A DNA stretch of 64,000 bases from Pseudomonadales bacterium (GCA_016779325.1 JADHNU010000002.1:1-64000), one strand, 5' to 3'; counted from the first letter of the stretch, positions 45,380 through 55,236 are shown. Program-made: numbers and translations. The notes: generated by a model from the sequence alone, not told the origin.

Positions 45380-45661
45380 ATGACCGATGCATCGCCCTTT
45401 CCTGGGGATTTCGTACAAACCGCGCAAACGCTTGATCGGGGCACCATTGAGGCGCTGCGGGAAGCCGTGGCCCTTGGCCGCTGGCCAAATGGGACCCGCC
45501 TGACGGCAGACCAGCGGGGCCTGTGCCTGGAGGCCGTTCTGGCCTGGGAACACCGGCATTTGCCCCCGGAAGAGCACACGGGCTATGTGCCGTCGCCGAA
45601 GGATGCCTGTGGTAGCGAACCGGAAACGCCGGCCGCGCTCCGCTGGATGGATGAGGCATGA
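45380..45661 (+). CDS. YeaC-like DUF1315 protein
   Basis: The 93-residue protein fits DUF1315/YeaC: 'IEALREAVALGRWPNGTRLT' then 'ADQRGLCLEAVLAWEHRHLP'. The start follows AGGAGG. It overlaps the DUF2797 gene by four bases, the arrangement common in Pseudomonas and relatives next to pepN. No function is known. Confidence 0.85.
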   Translation: MTDASPFPGDFVQTAQTLDRGTIEALREAVALGRWPNGTRLTADQRGLCLEAVLAWEHRHLPPEEHTGYVPSPKDACGSEPETPAALRWMDEA

Positions 45662-46509
45662 GTGATCTGAACCTGGCGCCCCAGGGCGCGGGGCCGCTGG
45701 AAAAAATGCGCGCCTCGGTCCAAGACGACGGCACGGTGTCCTACGCCTTGCCCCTAGGCGAGCAGACCGTACCCCTCAATCCCTTGCTCGGGGCGCGCCT
45801 GCAGCTTCGCTTTGAGCAGGCCATTTTCTGCACCGCCTGCGGCCGGAAAACAAACAAAAGCTTCAATCAGGGGTACTGCTATCCCTGCTTTCAGCGCCTG
45901 GCAGCCTGCGACAGCTGCATTGTCAGCCCGGAGAAATGCCATTTTGCCGCCGGGACCTGCCGGGAGCCGGACTGGGCCGAGCGGTTCTGCATGACTGATC
46001 ATCTGGTGTACCTGGCCAATAGCACGGGCCTTAAGGTGGGCATTACCCGAGTGAATCAGGTACCCACGCGCTGGATCGATCAAGGCGCGAGTGCGGCCGT
46101 GCTCTTCGCGCGTACCCAAACCCGGCATCTGGCGGGGCTCGTGGAAGTGATCCTGAAGGCCCACGTTGCCGATCGCACCCAATGGCAGCGCTTGCTGAAG
46201 GGCCCGCCGGAGCCGGTGGATCTGCTGGCGGCGCGAGACGACCTTTGGCAGCGCTGCGCTCCGGAACTGGCCGCCCTGCAAGGAGCCCATGGCCTCGCCG
46301 CCGTGCAGCGTGTCACGGGCCCCGAGCGGTGGTCAGCCCACTATCCCGTGCTGGCCTATCCGGCCAAGGTGAAGGCCCTGGCCCTGGAAAAGCTCGGCAT
46401 CGTCGAGGGCACCCTTGAAGGCATCAAGGGGCAGTACCTGCTGCTGAGTTCTGGCGTCATCAACATTCGCAAATACACGGCCCATCAGGTTTCCCTGTTC
46501 ACGGCCTAG
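45658..46509 (+). CDS. DUF2797 protein with Cys-rich zinc region
   Basis: The 283-residue protein matches DUF2797. It has a Cys cluster ('FCTACGRKTNKS', 'GYCYPCFQRLAACDSC', 'EKCHFAAGTC') likely to bind zinc. Next comes 'DHLVYLANSTGLKVGITRVN', which looks like the GIY-YIG nuclease core strand pattern, followed by 'PTRWIDQGA' with an Arg at the usual catalytic spacing. Function is unknown; a nucleic-acid role is possible. It lies between yeaC and pepN in a conserved gammaproteobacterial order. Confidence 0.83.
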   Translation: MSDLNLAPQGAGPLEKMRASVQDDGTVSYALPLGEQTVPLNPLLGARLQLRFEQAIFCTACGRKTNKSFNQGYCYPCFQRLAACDSCIVSPEKCHFAAGTCREPDWAERFCMTDHLVYLANSTGLKVGITRVNQVPTRWIDQGASAAVLFARTQTRHLAGLVEVILKAHVADRTQWQRLLKGPPEPVDLLAARDDLWQRCAPELAALQGAHGLAAVQRVTGPERWSAHYPVLAYPAKVKALALEKLGIVEGTLEGIKGQYLLLSSGVINIRKYTAHQVSLFTA

Positions 46510-46533
46510 CCCCCGCTTAAAAGGAGATTTCCC

Positions 46534-49203
46534 ATGGCATACAAGGAAGGCCAACCCAAGGCCGTGCTTCGGGAAGCCTACGCGCCCCCGGCCTATCTGC
46601 TTGATCACACCGATCTCACCTTTGAGCTGAGCGAAGGGGTTACGGAGGTGACGGCGCAGCTGTCGCTCAAGCGTGCTCCGGGGCAGGCCCCCGCGCCCCT
46701 CGAGCTCCTGGGGCAGGATCTGGAACTGCTGTCCGTGGCCCTCGACGGGGTGGCCCTCACGGATAACGAATATCGCTTGGAGGGGGACACGCTGGTGATT
46801 CCCGCCATGCCGCAGTCCGGCGTGGTCACCGTGCGAACCCGAATCTATCCAGAGAAAAATACCGCGTTGGAGGGGCTCTACCGCTCCGGGGGCATGTACT
46901 GCACGCAATGTGAAGCGGAGGGCTTTCGCCGGATCACCTACAGCTTGGATCGCCCGGACGTGCTGTCGCGCTATCGGACGACGATTCGCGGCGATGGCGC
47001 TCAGCTTCCAATCATGCTGTCTAACGGCAATGAGCTTTCCCGGCGCACCCTCGAGGATGGGCGTCAGGAGGTAGTCTGGGAAGATCCCTTCCCCAAGCCG
47101 TCCTACCTGTTCGCCCTCGTGGCCGGCGACCTGCAGTGGATCGAAGACCATTTTGTCACGGCCTCGGGGCGCACGGTGCTGCTTCGCATCTACACCGAGC
47201 CCCACAACATTGGCCAGGTGGACTACGCCATGGATGCGCTGAAGCGCTCCATGCGCTGGGACGAAGAGACCTACGGGCGGGAGTACGACCTCGATATTTT
47301 TATGATCGTCGCCGTCGACGACTTCAACATGGGGGCCATGGAAAACAAGGGGCTGAACATCTTCAACACCTCTTGCGTGCTGGCGACGCCGGAGTTCACC
47401 ACGGACCTTGGCTTCCAGCGCGTGGAAGCCGTGGTGGCCCATGAGTACTTCCATAATTGGTCTGGGAACCGGGTGACCTGCCGGGATTGGTTCCAGCTCT
47501 CCCTAAAGGAAGGATTTACGGTGCTTCGGGATGCCCAGTTTTCGGCGGACCAGAACTCACCCACGGTGAAGCGCATCGAAGACGCGCGCTTCCTGCGTAC
47601 CGCGCAGTTCGCGGAAGACGCGAGCCCCATGGCCCATCCCGTGCGCCCCGATAGCTACCTGGAGATCTCCAATTTCTACACCCTCACGGTGTACGAGAAG
47701 GGTGCGGAAGTGGTGCGCATGATGCGCACCCTGCTGGGTGGGGAGCACTTCCGCGCCGGCACGGACCTCTACTTCGAACGCCATGATGGGCAGGCCGTGA
47801 CCTGCGAAGACTTCGTGCTCGCGATGGAAGCGGCCAGCGGGGAAGACCTCAGCCAGTTCCGTCTTTGGTACAGCCAGGCGGGCACGCCGGAGCTGGTCAT
47901 TGATGCCCACTTCGCAGAGGGCACGCTCACCCTGGAGATTGAACAACGGCTGCCGGCCACCCCGGGCCAGCTATCGAAGGCGCCCATGCATATTCCGCTT
48001 ATGCTGGGGCTCCTGGGGGCGGACGGCCAAGACCTGCTGCCCGGTGCGCTGGCCATCGACGGCGCCGAAGCCACCCCCCGTCCCGAAGCGCGTAGCGTGC
48101 TGCTGCATCTGCGGGAAGCCCGGCACCGGGTAACCATCTCGGGCCTAAAGACGGCGCCCGTGCTGTCCCTGTTGCGGGACTTTTCGGCCCCGGTAAAGCT
48201 CACCGCGCCCCAGAGCGATGCGGACCTCGCCTTCCTCATGGTTCACGACAGCGATGGTTTCGCCCGCTGGGATGCGGCGGACCAGCTGATGACGCGCGTC
48301 CTGCTGGCGCGCTTGGAAAACCCCGAAGCACCGGTGCCGCCGGTGCTGAATGAAGCCTTCGGCGCCCTGGTGGCGGCCGCTCAGACTGCGCCGGATGACG
48401 GGGAAGCCAAAGCCATGCTGGCGGCGATGATGACCCTGCCCGGGGAAGACGCTCTGGCTCAGCTCGTCCCCGTAGTCGATGTGCATGCGATTCACGGGGC
48501 CCGTAGCGCGCTCCGGAAGGCCCTCGGCGCGGCCCATCAGGCAGCGCTCCTGGCGCTGTACGACGCCGATGGGCCTCGCCCCTACGCGCCCGATGCCGAA
48601 GGCATCGCGCATCGATCGCTGATGAACCTGGCCCTGTCCTATCTACTTGCCGCGGGCGTGCCCGGTGCGGTCAGCCGCGCCCAGGCGCGCTATGACCAGG
48701 CCGACAACATGACCGATCGCCTGGCGGCGCTGCGCGCTTTGCTGTGGAGCGGGCGAGAGGAGGCTGTGGCAGCCGCGGCGCCGGTGCTGGAGGCCTTCCT
48801 GGGGCGCTACCGTGACCAACCCCTGGTGGTGGATCAATGGCTGAGCACGCAGGCCCTCGTGCCCGGCGAGGCGACCCTCGATCAGGTACAGGCGCTCACC
48901 ACCCACGAAGCCTTCGATGCGCGTAATCCCAACAAGCTGCGGGCGCTCTTAGGCGCCTTTGCCGGGCAAAATCCCACGGCTTTCCATCGTCCCGATGGGG
49001 CCGGCTATCGCTTCCTGGGGCAGTGGATCGAAACCCTCGATCAGCAGAACCCCCAGGTGGCCGCGCGGCTCCTAACCCCTCTGACGCGTTGGCGGCGCTA
49101 CCCGTCGGCGGCCCAGGCGCAGATGAAGGCGGAACTTGAGCGGCTGGCGGAGCGGATTCGCTCGCCGGACGTGTATGAGGTGGTGTCGAAGTCCCTCGCC
49201 TAG
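46534..49203 (+). CDS. pepN: Aminopeptidase N (M1 family)
   Basis: The 889-residue enzyme has 'GAMEN' (267-271) for substrate N-terminus recognition and the zinc site 'HEYFHNWSGNR' (His303, Glu304, His307) with the third ligand Glu326 in 'SLKEGF'. Domain order and length match E. coli PepN (about 870 residues). It removes N-terminal residues from peptides in the cytoplasm. The start follows AAAAGGAG. The stop interlocks with that of the convergent BatD-like gene (CTAG). Confidence 0.97.
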   Translation: MAYKEGQPKAVLREAYAPPAYLLDHTDLTFELSEGVTEVTAQLSLKRAPGQAPAPLELLGQDLELLSVALDGVALTDNEYRLEGDTLVIPAMPQSGVVTVRTRIYPEKNTALEGLYRSGGMYCTQCEAEGFRRITYSLDRPDVLSRYRTTIRGDGAQLPIMLSNGNELSRRTLEDGRQEVVWEDPFPKPSYLFALVAGDLQWIEDHFVTASGRTVLLRIYTEPHNIGQVDYAMDALKRSMRWDEETYGREYDLDIFMIVAVDDFNMGAMENKGLNIFNTSCVLATPEFTTDLGFQRVEAVVAHEYFHNWSGNRVTCRDWFQLSLKEGFTVLRDAQFSADQNSPTVKRIEDARFLRTAQFAEDASPMAHPVRPDSYLEISNFYTLTVYEKGAEVVRMMRTLLGGEHFRAGTDLYFERHDGQAVTCEDFVLAMEAASGEDLSQFRLWYSQAGTPELVIDAHFAEGTLTLEIEQRLPATPGQLSKAPMHIPLMLGLLGADGQDLLPGALAIDGAEATPRPEARSVLLHLREARHRVTISGLKTAPVLSLLRDFSAPVKLTAPQSDADLAFLMVHDSDGFARWDAADQLMTRVLLARLENPEAPVPPVLNEAFGALVAAAQTAPDDGEAKAMLAAMMTLPGEDALAQLVPVVDVHAIHGARSALRKALGAAHQAALLALYDADGPRPYAPDAEGIAHRSLMNLALSYLLAAGVPGAVSRAQARYDQADNMTDRLAALRALLWSGREEAVAAAAPVLEAFLGRYRDQPLVVDQWLSTQALVPGEATLDQVQALTTHEAFDARNPNKLRALLGAFAGQNPTAFHRPDGAGYRFLGQWIETLDQQNPQVAARLLTPLTRWRRYPSAAQAQMKAELERLAERIRSPDVYEVVSKSLA

Positions 49204-50924
49204 GACCCTTCCGGGTAGAGCGGGGGTAGGGCGGGGGTGCGCGCCTTGCGGGGGCGTTGCCCCAGCCGTTGGCTGAGCCGGCGTAGGGCGTTGAAGTCGA
49301 TGGCAGTATCCACGCCCCCGGCCTGCTCGCCTGCGCAGAAAAGGGTGCGTCCAAGGGTGGATAGGGCGGCGATGGCGTCCTGAACCACTGCCTCGGGCGC
49401 CGTATCGGTGCCGCCCTCGCGCTGCCAGCGCAGCAAGGCTTGATAGGCGGCGCGGCCGTCCCGGGCCTGCACCGCCTGGCGGAGCGCAGCGATCGCGTTG
49501 GGCTCCGGGCCCGTTGGCGGCCGGTCCTCCTTGCCGGCGGCTCGCCGTCGCCACGCAAAAAGCACCGCACCCAGGATCCCCAGCAGCGTAATCCCAAGGG
49601 CCAGAAGGGTGGGGCTTGGGCCCAGGGGCGCAGGCGCCGGGGGTGCCTCGTTGGCGTCTTCCGGTATAAGGGCCTCTGGTTCACTCGGCGGCTGCGCTGC
49701 GCGATCACTCCCGAAACGGGGCTCGGGGCCGGCCTGCGTCCTGGAGAGCGGGGGGGGCGTTGCGGAGCCAGGGCGGGCCCGGAAGCGCTCCCCGGGCAGG
49801 GTGGCGTAGCGCAGGGAATCGCTCTGCGTATCCCACCAAGGCAGGGACAGAGCGGGAATCTCGAGGGGCCCGGAAGCCTCGGGCATGAGCAGGGTGCGCA
49901 GGGTTTGCCGAGACCGGAGCCAGCGGGCCGTGGGGCGGTCTTCCGGGGCTTCCTCGAGCGTGCGCTGACTGTCATAGCTGCGCAGCCCCGGCCCGCTTGG
50001 CGCGCTGAGGGGCGGGAGGGTTGAGGCAGCCACGGCCAGGGCCTCGAGAACGATTCGTTGTTCCGTGGGGATGCCCACCTCGCTGTCCGCCAGGCCAGGG
50101 GCATAGCTTACCGTCAGGGTGAGGTCCCGGGCCGGTAACCACGCGGAGCCGTCGGGCCAGCTCGCCGGCACGGGTTTGATGGTGAGCTCGTGGCGCGGGG
50201 TCTGAGCGCGCAGATTCTTTCTCCGGGTCCGGCCACCCTCGGGGACGCGGACGGCACCGGAGAAGCTTTGCGGCGGCAGCCGAAGCAAACCGCTCCGCTG
50301 CGGAATCAGCGCATAGCGCTGGGTGATGGTGTTATAGCGCCGTCCGTCGCGTTCTTCCCGCCCCGGTTCGGCGTCGCCCAGGGGATGAACCAGTACGTCG
50401 GGAATGCGCGGGGGCGGGGGGAAGTCGCCAAAAAGCACGGCCCCCGCGGCGTACCAAAGGGTCGCGGTGAGCGTCAGCTGCTCTTGCACGTAGGCGGAGT
50501 TCGCGCTGACCGTACTTTCCATGAACACCAGGGCTCGGAGCGCTTCCTGGGCCTCCGCCGAGGGGGCCGTCACCCGGACCCGCAGGGGTTCGCTGCTTTG
50601 TCCCTTGAATTCGAGGGCGGGGATTTGCAGCGTGCCCCGGCGCTTGGGCTGAAGCGTCAAGGTCCAGGTGGTCTCCGATTCCGTTTGCCCATTCACCAAG
50701 GTAAATTGGCTCGCGCGCTGCTGCCCCATGATGACGAAGTCTTGTTCCAGGGGCGAAAAGTCCGGCTCCCCGATAAACACCTGCTCATCGATGCGAAGCG
50801 TCAGCCGGAGGACGTCGTTTTCATCGATGACGCCCCGATCGGTCTGTGCCGTCAGGGCGCCAAAGCTTGGGCTGGCGGCGCCGAGGAGCAGGGCGAGGGT
50901 GAAGGCGACGAGAGGGCGAATCAC
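49200..50924 (-). CDS. batD: BatD-like protein (aerotolerance operon)
   Basis: The 574-residue protein has a signal peptide (1-22), tandem Ig-like/beta-rich regions ('ALTAQTDRGVIDENDVLRLT', 'TWTLTLQPKRRGTLQIPALE'), and one membrane helix near residues 425-445 ('LLALGITLLGILGAVLFAW') with a cytoplasmic tail. This is BatD of the Bat/aerotolerance family. It is the last gene of the MoxR-Bat operon and overlaps the preceding gene by four bases (GTG start). Confidence 0.87.
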   Translation of the reverse strand: MIRPLVAFTLALLLGAASPSFGALTAQTDRGVIDENDVLRLTLRIDEQVFIGEPDFSPLEQDFVIMGQQRASQFTLVNGQTESETTWTLTLQPKRRGTLQIPALEFKGQSSEPLRVRVTAPSAEAQEALRALVFMESTVSANSAYVQEQLTLTATLWYAAGAVLFGDFPPPPRIPDVLVHPLGDAEPGREERDGRRYNTITQRYALIPQRSGLLRLPPQSFSGAVRVPEGGRTRRKNLRAQTPRHELTIKPVPASWPDGSAWLPARDLTLTVSYAPGLADSEVGIPTEQRIVLEALAVAASTLPPLSAPSGPGLRSYDSQRTLEEAPEDRPTARWLRSRQTLRTLLMPEASGPLEIPALSLPWWDTQSDSLRYATLPGERFRARPGSATPPPLSRTQAGPEPRFGSDRAAQPPSEPEALIPEDANEAPPAPAPLGPSPTLLALGITLLGILGAVLFAWRRRAAGKEDRPPTGPEPNAIAALRQAVQARDGRAAYQALLRWQREGGTDTAPEAVVQDAIAALSTLGRTLFCAGEQAGGVDTAIDFNALRRLSQRLGQRPRKARTPALPPLYPEGS

Positions 50925-52666
50925 CAGGGTTGCTCCGTTTCCGAGGCCCGGGGGAGCCCCTGGCGATAGCGCCGTTCCGTCTCGTAGCGGAACTTTCGCT
51001 TCAGGAGGGCGCCGGGCTCATCGGGCACGCGCCGGAGCCATTGCTCCAGGGCCTGTTCCGCCTCCTCTTCCGCTTGCGCGGCCTGGGCCGTCTGTTCCCC
51101 GGGGGTTTCTGCCGCGGCCGGGGTGTCTTCCTGAGCGCCATCGGTGGCGTCATCCCCCGGTTGCGCTTCGTCGCCCTCGCCGCTGTCCCCCGGTTCCTCT
51201 GGCGGAGCGTCCTGCCCCTGCTCCTGGCCGTTGTTGCCCGCTTCGGCGTCGCTGTCCCCAGCTTCCGGTTGATCTTTTTGCTTGCCCTGCTCGTTCTGAG
51301 CCGCAGCCTTGGCTTTTTCTAGAAGTTCAGCCACAAGCGCGCGATTGCGAGCGGCCTCCTCGAACTCCGGCGCTCGGGCGAGGGCCACGTCGTAGGCCCC
51401 CAGGGCCGCTTCATAGTGCCCGCCCTTCGCCAGGGCGTTGCCCCGATTGTAGTGCCCGGCGACGTCGTCGAAGGCGGCAAAAGCGCTAGCGGCGGCGTCG
51501 AATTCCTTGTTGCGATAGAGCGCGGTCGCTCGCCAGCGCGGATCCTCGAGCGTGCCGAGCGCTGCGTCGGGTTCGCCGCGACGGAGCGCACGAACCCCAG
51601 CTTGATCGGCATTCAGATACCAGGGGGCGTCGGCGGCCAAGGTTGGGCCGCTTGGCAGGGTGCTGAGGAGGCCGGCGGCCAGCACCAGCCCCGCCAGGCG
51701 GCCGCGCTGGAAGGCCAGTAGGGCCAGAAGGAGCAGGGGATAAACAAGCCAGGGCCCCGCATCAACCCAAAGCTCAAAGGCTGAATCCTTGGCTTCCACG
51801 TCGCTCAGGGCCTGCTCCGCTGCGCCAAGGGCGGCCAGGTCGGCGCCGCCAGCGTCGAAGGGGGCATAGCTGCCCCCCGTGGCCCGGGCCAGACGCCCGA
51901 GGGACGCGCTATCGAGGCGGGCCCGGACCGGTCGTCCCCCTTCCTCGAGAACGCCCCGGCGCCCGAGGGGCTCAAGGGGAATGGGGGCGCCGTTGGCCGT
52001 CCCAACGCCAAGGATAAACACGGGATAGCGGCTGGCCCGGGCGACCTCTTCCGGGCGTTCGTCGGCGAGCCCATCGGTGAGGAGCAAAATGCGGCCGTCG
52101 CTTGCTGGGGCTGCGTCCAGTAAATCGCTTGCCAGGGCCAGGGCAGGGCCGAGGCGGCTGCCAAGCACGGGCATGATGCTGGGTTCGAGGGCCGGCAGCA
52201 GGTTCAGAATAGTCCGCCCGTCATCGGTGAGGGGGATAACCGTGTGCGCATCCCCGGCGTACACCACCAAGGCCGTGCGCCCATCCCCACGCCCCGCTAG
52301 CACGTCTTCGATCTTCAGGCGGGCGCGCACCAGCCGAGAGGGCGGAAGATCCTCTGCGTACATGGAGAGGGAAAGGTCGAGAACAAGGATGAGCGCGTCG
52401 TCCCCCTGGCCCACGGGCTGGGGCTGCCGTTCGAAGCTTGGGCCGGCTAAGGCGACCACCCCCAGGAGCCAGCCCAGGGCAAAGGCGGCGGTCAGGCCTC
52501 GACCTCGGGGGCGGTCGTGGCCCTCGACAAGAAAGGGCGCTAGGCCCGGGTCGAGCAGGGCATGCCAGCGCCCGGTGCGCTGGCGCTGACGAAGAAGCAG
52601 GACTACGCCGAGGGCCAGCGGGAGGAGCAACCAGAGCAGCTCGACACGCAGGAAATGCACGCTCAT
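50921..52666 (-). CDS. BatB-BatC fusion: VWA domain plus TPR and acidic tail
   Basis: The 581-residue membrane protein has N-terminal helices, a von Willebrand A domain with MIDAS 'DLSLS' (97-101), a helix around 'WLVYPLLLLALLAFQRG' and then TPR-like repeats ('NRGNALAKGGHYEAALGAYD'). A 110-residue Gln/Glu/Asp/Ala/Pro-rich low-complexity stretch comes before the conserved C-terminal 'LLKRKFRYETERR'. In many bacteria BatB and BatC are separate genes; here the parts are fused. It is in the middle of the operon, with ATGA overlaps on both sides. Confidence 0.87.
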   Translation of the reverse strand: MSVHFLRVELLWLLLPLALGVVLLLRQRQRTGRWHALLDPGLAPFLVEGHDRPRGRGLTAAFALGWLLGVVALAGPSFERQPQPVGQGDDALILVLDLSLSMYAEDLPPSRLVRARLKIEDVLAGRGDGRTALVVYAGDAHTVIPLTDDGRTILNLLPALEPSIMPVLGSRLGPALALASDLLDAAPASDGRILLLTDGLADERPEEVARASRYPVFILGVGTANGAPIPLEPLGRRGVLEEGGRPVRARLDSASLGRLARATGGSYAPFDAGGADLAALGAAEQALSDVEAKDSAFELWVDAGPWLVYPLLLLALLAFQRGRLAGLVLAAGLLSTLPSGPTLAADAPWYLNADQAGVRALRRGEPDAALGTLEDPRWRATALYRNKEFDAAASAFAAFDDVAGHYNRGNALAKGGHYEAALGAYDVALARAPEFEEAARNRALVAELLEKAKAAAQNEQGKQKDQPEAGDSDAEAGNNGQEQGQDAPPEEPGDSGEGDEAQPGDDATDGAQEDTPAAAETPGEQTAQAAQAEEEAEQALEQWLRRVPDEPGALLKRKFRYETERRYRQGLPRASETEQPW

Positions 52667-53679
52667 GCGCGCGTCCCCCCAGCCCGGGAGGCTAGGCTCT
52701 GGCTTGCCGCCAGGAGCACGCTCAGGACGAGAGCCAGGGCGAGCGGCCAGTAAAACAGGGCGGTAACCGGACGGAACACTTCATCGGGCGCCGGCACGGG
52801 CTCAAGGGCATCGAGGGTGCGGTAGATTTCCGCGAGCTCCTCCGTATTGCGGGCTCGAAAGTAGCGCCCGCCGGTCTCCGACGCGATGGCCGTGAGGGTC
52901 GCTTCATCGAGGTCCGCAGAGGGGTTCATAGTCGCTCGCCCGAAGGCGCCGCCAAACCAGCCTGGCGCCTCCATCAGCTCTGCACCCACGCCCACGGTGT
53001 AGATGCGCACGCCGGCCTGGGCGGCGAGCTCGGCGGCCTTTTCCGGGGCCACTTCCCCTACGTTGTTCGCGCCATCCGTGAGCAGGATAAGCACGCGGTT
53101 TTCCGCGGGCCGATCGCGGAGGTGTTTCACCGCGAGGCCGATGGCGTCGCCAATGGCCGTCTTGCCCCCGGCGATGCCCAGGGGGGTTTCCTGGAGCAGT
53201 TCATCCACGGTGCCGCGGTCAAAGGTCAGGGGCGCCTGAAGATAGGCGCCGGAGCCAAAAAGAATCAGGCCCAGACGGTCGCCCCGGCGGCGCTCGATGA
53301 ACTCCGCGAGGACGGCCTTCACCACGATCAGGCGGGTGGCCTGTTGTCCTGCAACCATCATGTCTTCCCGGTTCATGGAGCCGGAGATATCCACGGCCAG
53401 GAGGAGATCTCGCCCCGTCACGGGCACGCTGACCGGATCGCCGAAGTGCTCCGGCCGGGCGGCGGCCGCTAGGAGAGCCAGCCAGAGCGCCCAGAGGAGG
53501 AGTAGGCGAAGGCGCCGGCCCCGATCTCCTTCGCTGCGGGTTTCTAGGAACGGGTCAAAGGGGGACAAGCTGGGCACGCGCAGGGCGGCGTCCCGGACAC
53601 TTCGGGCGGGAAGCAGGCGGCGCAGGAGCCAGGGAAGGGGCGCGAGCAGTCCCCAGTAGGGCGCGACGAACTCAAACAT
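52663..53679 (-). CDS. batA: BatA-like VWA-domain membrane protein
   Basis: The 338-residue protein has N-terminal helices, a VWA domain with MIDAS 'DISGS' (97-101) and the later 'LLTDGANNVGEV', and a C-terminal membrane helix ('LFYWPLALALVLSVLLA'). It is homologous in layout to BatA. It likely interacts with the MoxR ATPase and the second VWA protein. It overlaps the DUF4381 gene by eight bases. Confidence 0.9.
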   Translation of the reverse strand: MFEFVAPYWGLLAPLPWLLRRLLPARSVRDAALRVPSLSPFDPFLETRSEGDRGRRLRLLLLWALWLALLAAAARPEHFGDPVSVPVTGRDLLLAVDISGSMNREDMMVAGQQATRLIVVKAVLAEFIERRRGDRLGLILFGSGAYLQAPLTFDRGTVDELLQETPLGIAGGKTAIGDAIGLAVKHLRDRPAENRVLILLTDGANNVGEVAPEKAAELAAQAGVRIYTVGVGAELMEAPGWFGGAFGRATMNPSADLDEATLTAIASETGGRYFRARNTEELAEIYRTLDALEPVPAPDEVFRPVTALFYWPLALALVLSVLLAASQSLASRAGGTRA

Positions 53680-54256
53680 GGCGTGGCGCTCCGTCTCGGT
53701 GGGCTCGTAGCCAGCGCTCCGTCAGCTGCACCAAGTGGTCTAGGGGCAGGGGCGTGTGCGCTGCGGCGGGCCCATAGCGCGCGCTGCCGAGGACCCGCGC
53801 CGCCGGTTCGACGCAAAACGCCGGCTCGGGAAGCGCTTGGTCTAAGAACGTGAGGAAGGCGTCGCCGCTGAGGGGCGCCACCGTGGCTCGGGGATAGCGC
53901 AGCAGCGCAAGGCGACGGAGCAAAGCGGTGAGCTCGGCGGCGGCTTCCGCGGCCGACTGGCTTGGCGCTTGGGCGGCCCAGGCGCGTAGCGCCTGCTGGG
54001 CGTGTCGATAGGGGCGCCGACGCCGGTGGCGTAGCAGTAGCGCGCGTCCAACCCCTAGCATGAGGAGCGCAGCCAGGAGCGTCAGGGCGGTCACCAGCCC
54101 ATTAGGGGGCCATGGGCCCGGCACGGGCGGCTCCAGGATGTCGGCTAGGCCATTGAGCACCGTGAGATCCCCCGGGGCCGGCGCCCCCTGGGTAAGGGGC
54201 GGGAGAACCAGGAGCGCGGCGAAGGCGAGCCTACAAACGGTTCGACGGGGGATCAT
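53672..54256 (-). CDS. DUF4381 family membrane protein
   Basis: The 194-residue protein has a signal or anchor segment ('LAFAALLVLPPLTQG'), a membrane helix ('GLVTALTLLAALLMLGVGRA') and a cytoplasmic helical domain ('LTALLRRLALLRYP'). It fits DUF4381, which is regularly placed between DUF58 and BatA genes. The start at 54256 overlaps the DUF58 stop (ATGA). Role unknown. Confidence 0.8.
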   Translation of the reverse strand: MIPRRTVCRLAFAALLVLPPLTQGAPAPGDLTVLNGLADILEPPVPGPWPPNGLVTALTLLAALLMLGVGRALLLRHRRRRPYRHAQQALRAWAAQAPSQSAAEAAAELTALLRRLALLRYPRATVAPLSGDAFLTFLDQALPEPAFCVEPAARVLGSARYGPAAAHTPLPLDHLVQLTERWLRAHRDGAPRHV

Positions 54257-55236
54257 CGTAACCATAGGCCCAGATCCCGGAGATAGTCTCCGTCCGTGGC
54301 GCATTCCAGGAGGCGGCCCCCTTGTCCTTGGAGCTGGCGCTGAAGCTGATCTCGCCGCTGGGCATAGCGAAGGGCCCAGCTTTTCCCCGCTCGGGGGCCT
54401 TGAAGGTCGAGTTCCCGGCGTCGAAGGCCGTCGCTCAGGGGATAGCGCCCCGCGGGGGGCGTCTCGCGCTCGAAGGGGTCGCTGACCAGGACGCCGTGGA
54501 CCGTGGCGTTCCGGCCAAGCCGGCCCAGGAGGCTGAGGATCTCGTCAAGGTCCTCTTCCGAGCTGGCGAAATCGCTCAGCACCACAACCGTTGTTCCGGG
54601 CCGCACGACGGCGAGCAGTTCGCGCAGCGCTTCGGCGAGGGTGGGCGTCGACGAGGGCGCCGGGGCGCCGGCCGAGCGGCGCTCCTGGCTCACGCCGTAG
54701 CGGGCGACGAGGCTGGCGCAGCCCTGGCTGAGGCGCTCCAAGATGCGCAGCACGCTTTGATGGGTTTTTTTCGGTCGGTGCGCTTCGATGCCCGTGGCGG
54801 CCCGGAGCAGGGCGCCGACGCGATCGCCGTCGTCGTAGGCCCGCCAAAGCAGTAGGGCGCTCAGCTCCGCAATGGCGAGGGACTTCAACCGCTGCCGCGT
54901 GCCAAAAAACGTCTCCGGGCCGAGATCTGCCAGCAGCAGGATGGGGCGCTCCCGTTCCTCGTGAAAGACCTTGGTGTGGGGCCGCCCCGTGCGCGCCGTG
55001 ACGCGCCAGTCGATGTGCCGAACGTCGTCCCCGGGCTGGTAGCTGCGCGTTTCCGCGAAGTCGATGCCGCGGCCGCGAAAACGGGAACTTCGGAGCCCTG
55101 CGCCGCTCGCTCGCACGGTGCGCGGCGGCGCCCAGGTGAGGCGCGCCGCAGCCGCCCGGAGCGCCAGAAGCTCCCTTAGGGCCGGAACGGCGCCGCGAAG
55201 GGCCAGGGTCGGAGCGGGGACGATCGCGTCGGTCAC
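54253..55236 (-). CDS. DUF58 family protein
   Basis: The 327-residue protein has the DUF58 core 'SRFRGRGIDFAETRSYQPGD' then 'DVRHIDWRVTARTG', plus the VWA-like 'LLLADLGPETFFG' and 'TVVVLSDFAS'. DUF58 proteins almost always lie after MoxR ATPases and may scaffold them. It has a GTG start two bases after moxR's stop. Confidence 0.92.
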   Translation of the reverse strand: MTDAIVPAPTLALRGAVPALRELLALRAAAARLTWAPPRTVRASGAGLRSSRFRGRGIDFAETRSYQPGDDVRHIDWRVTARTGRPHTKVFHEERERPILLLADLGPETFFGTRQRLKSLAIAELSALLLWRAYDDGDRVGALLRAATGIEAHRPKKTHQSVLRILERLSQGCASLVARYGVSQERRSAGAPAPSSTPTLAEALRELLAVVRPGTTVVVLSDFASSEEDLDEILSLLGRLGRNATVHGVLVSDPFERETPPAGRYPLSDGLRRRELDLQGPRAGKSWALRYAQRRDQLQRQLQGQGGRLLECATDGDYLRDLGLWLR

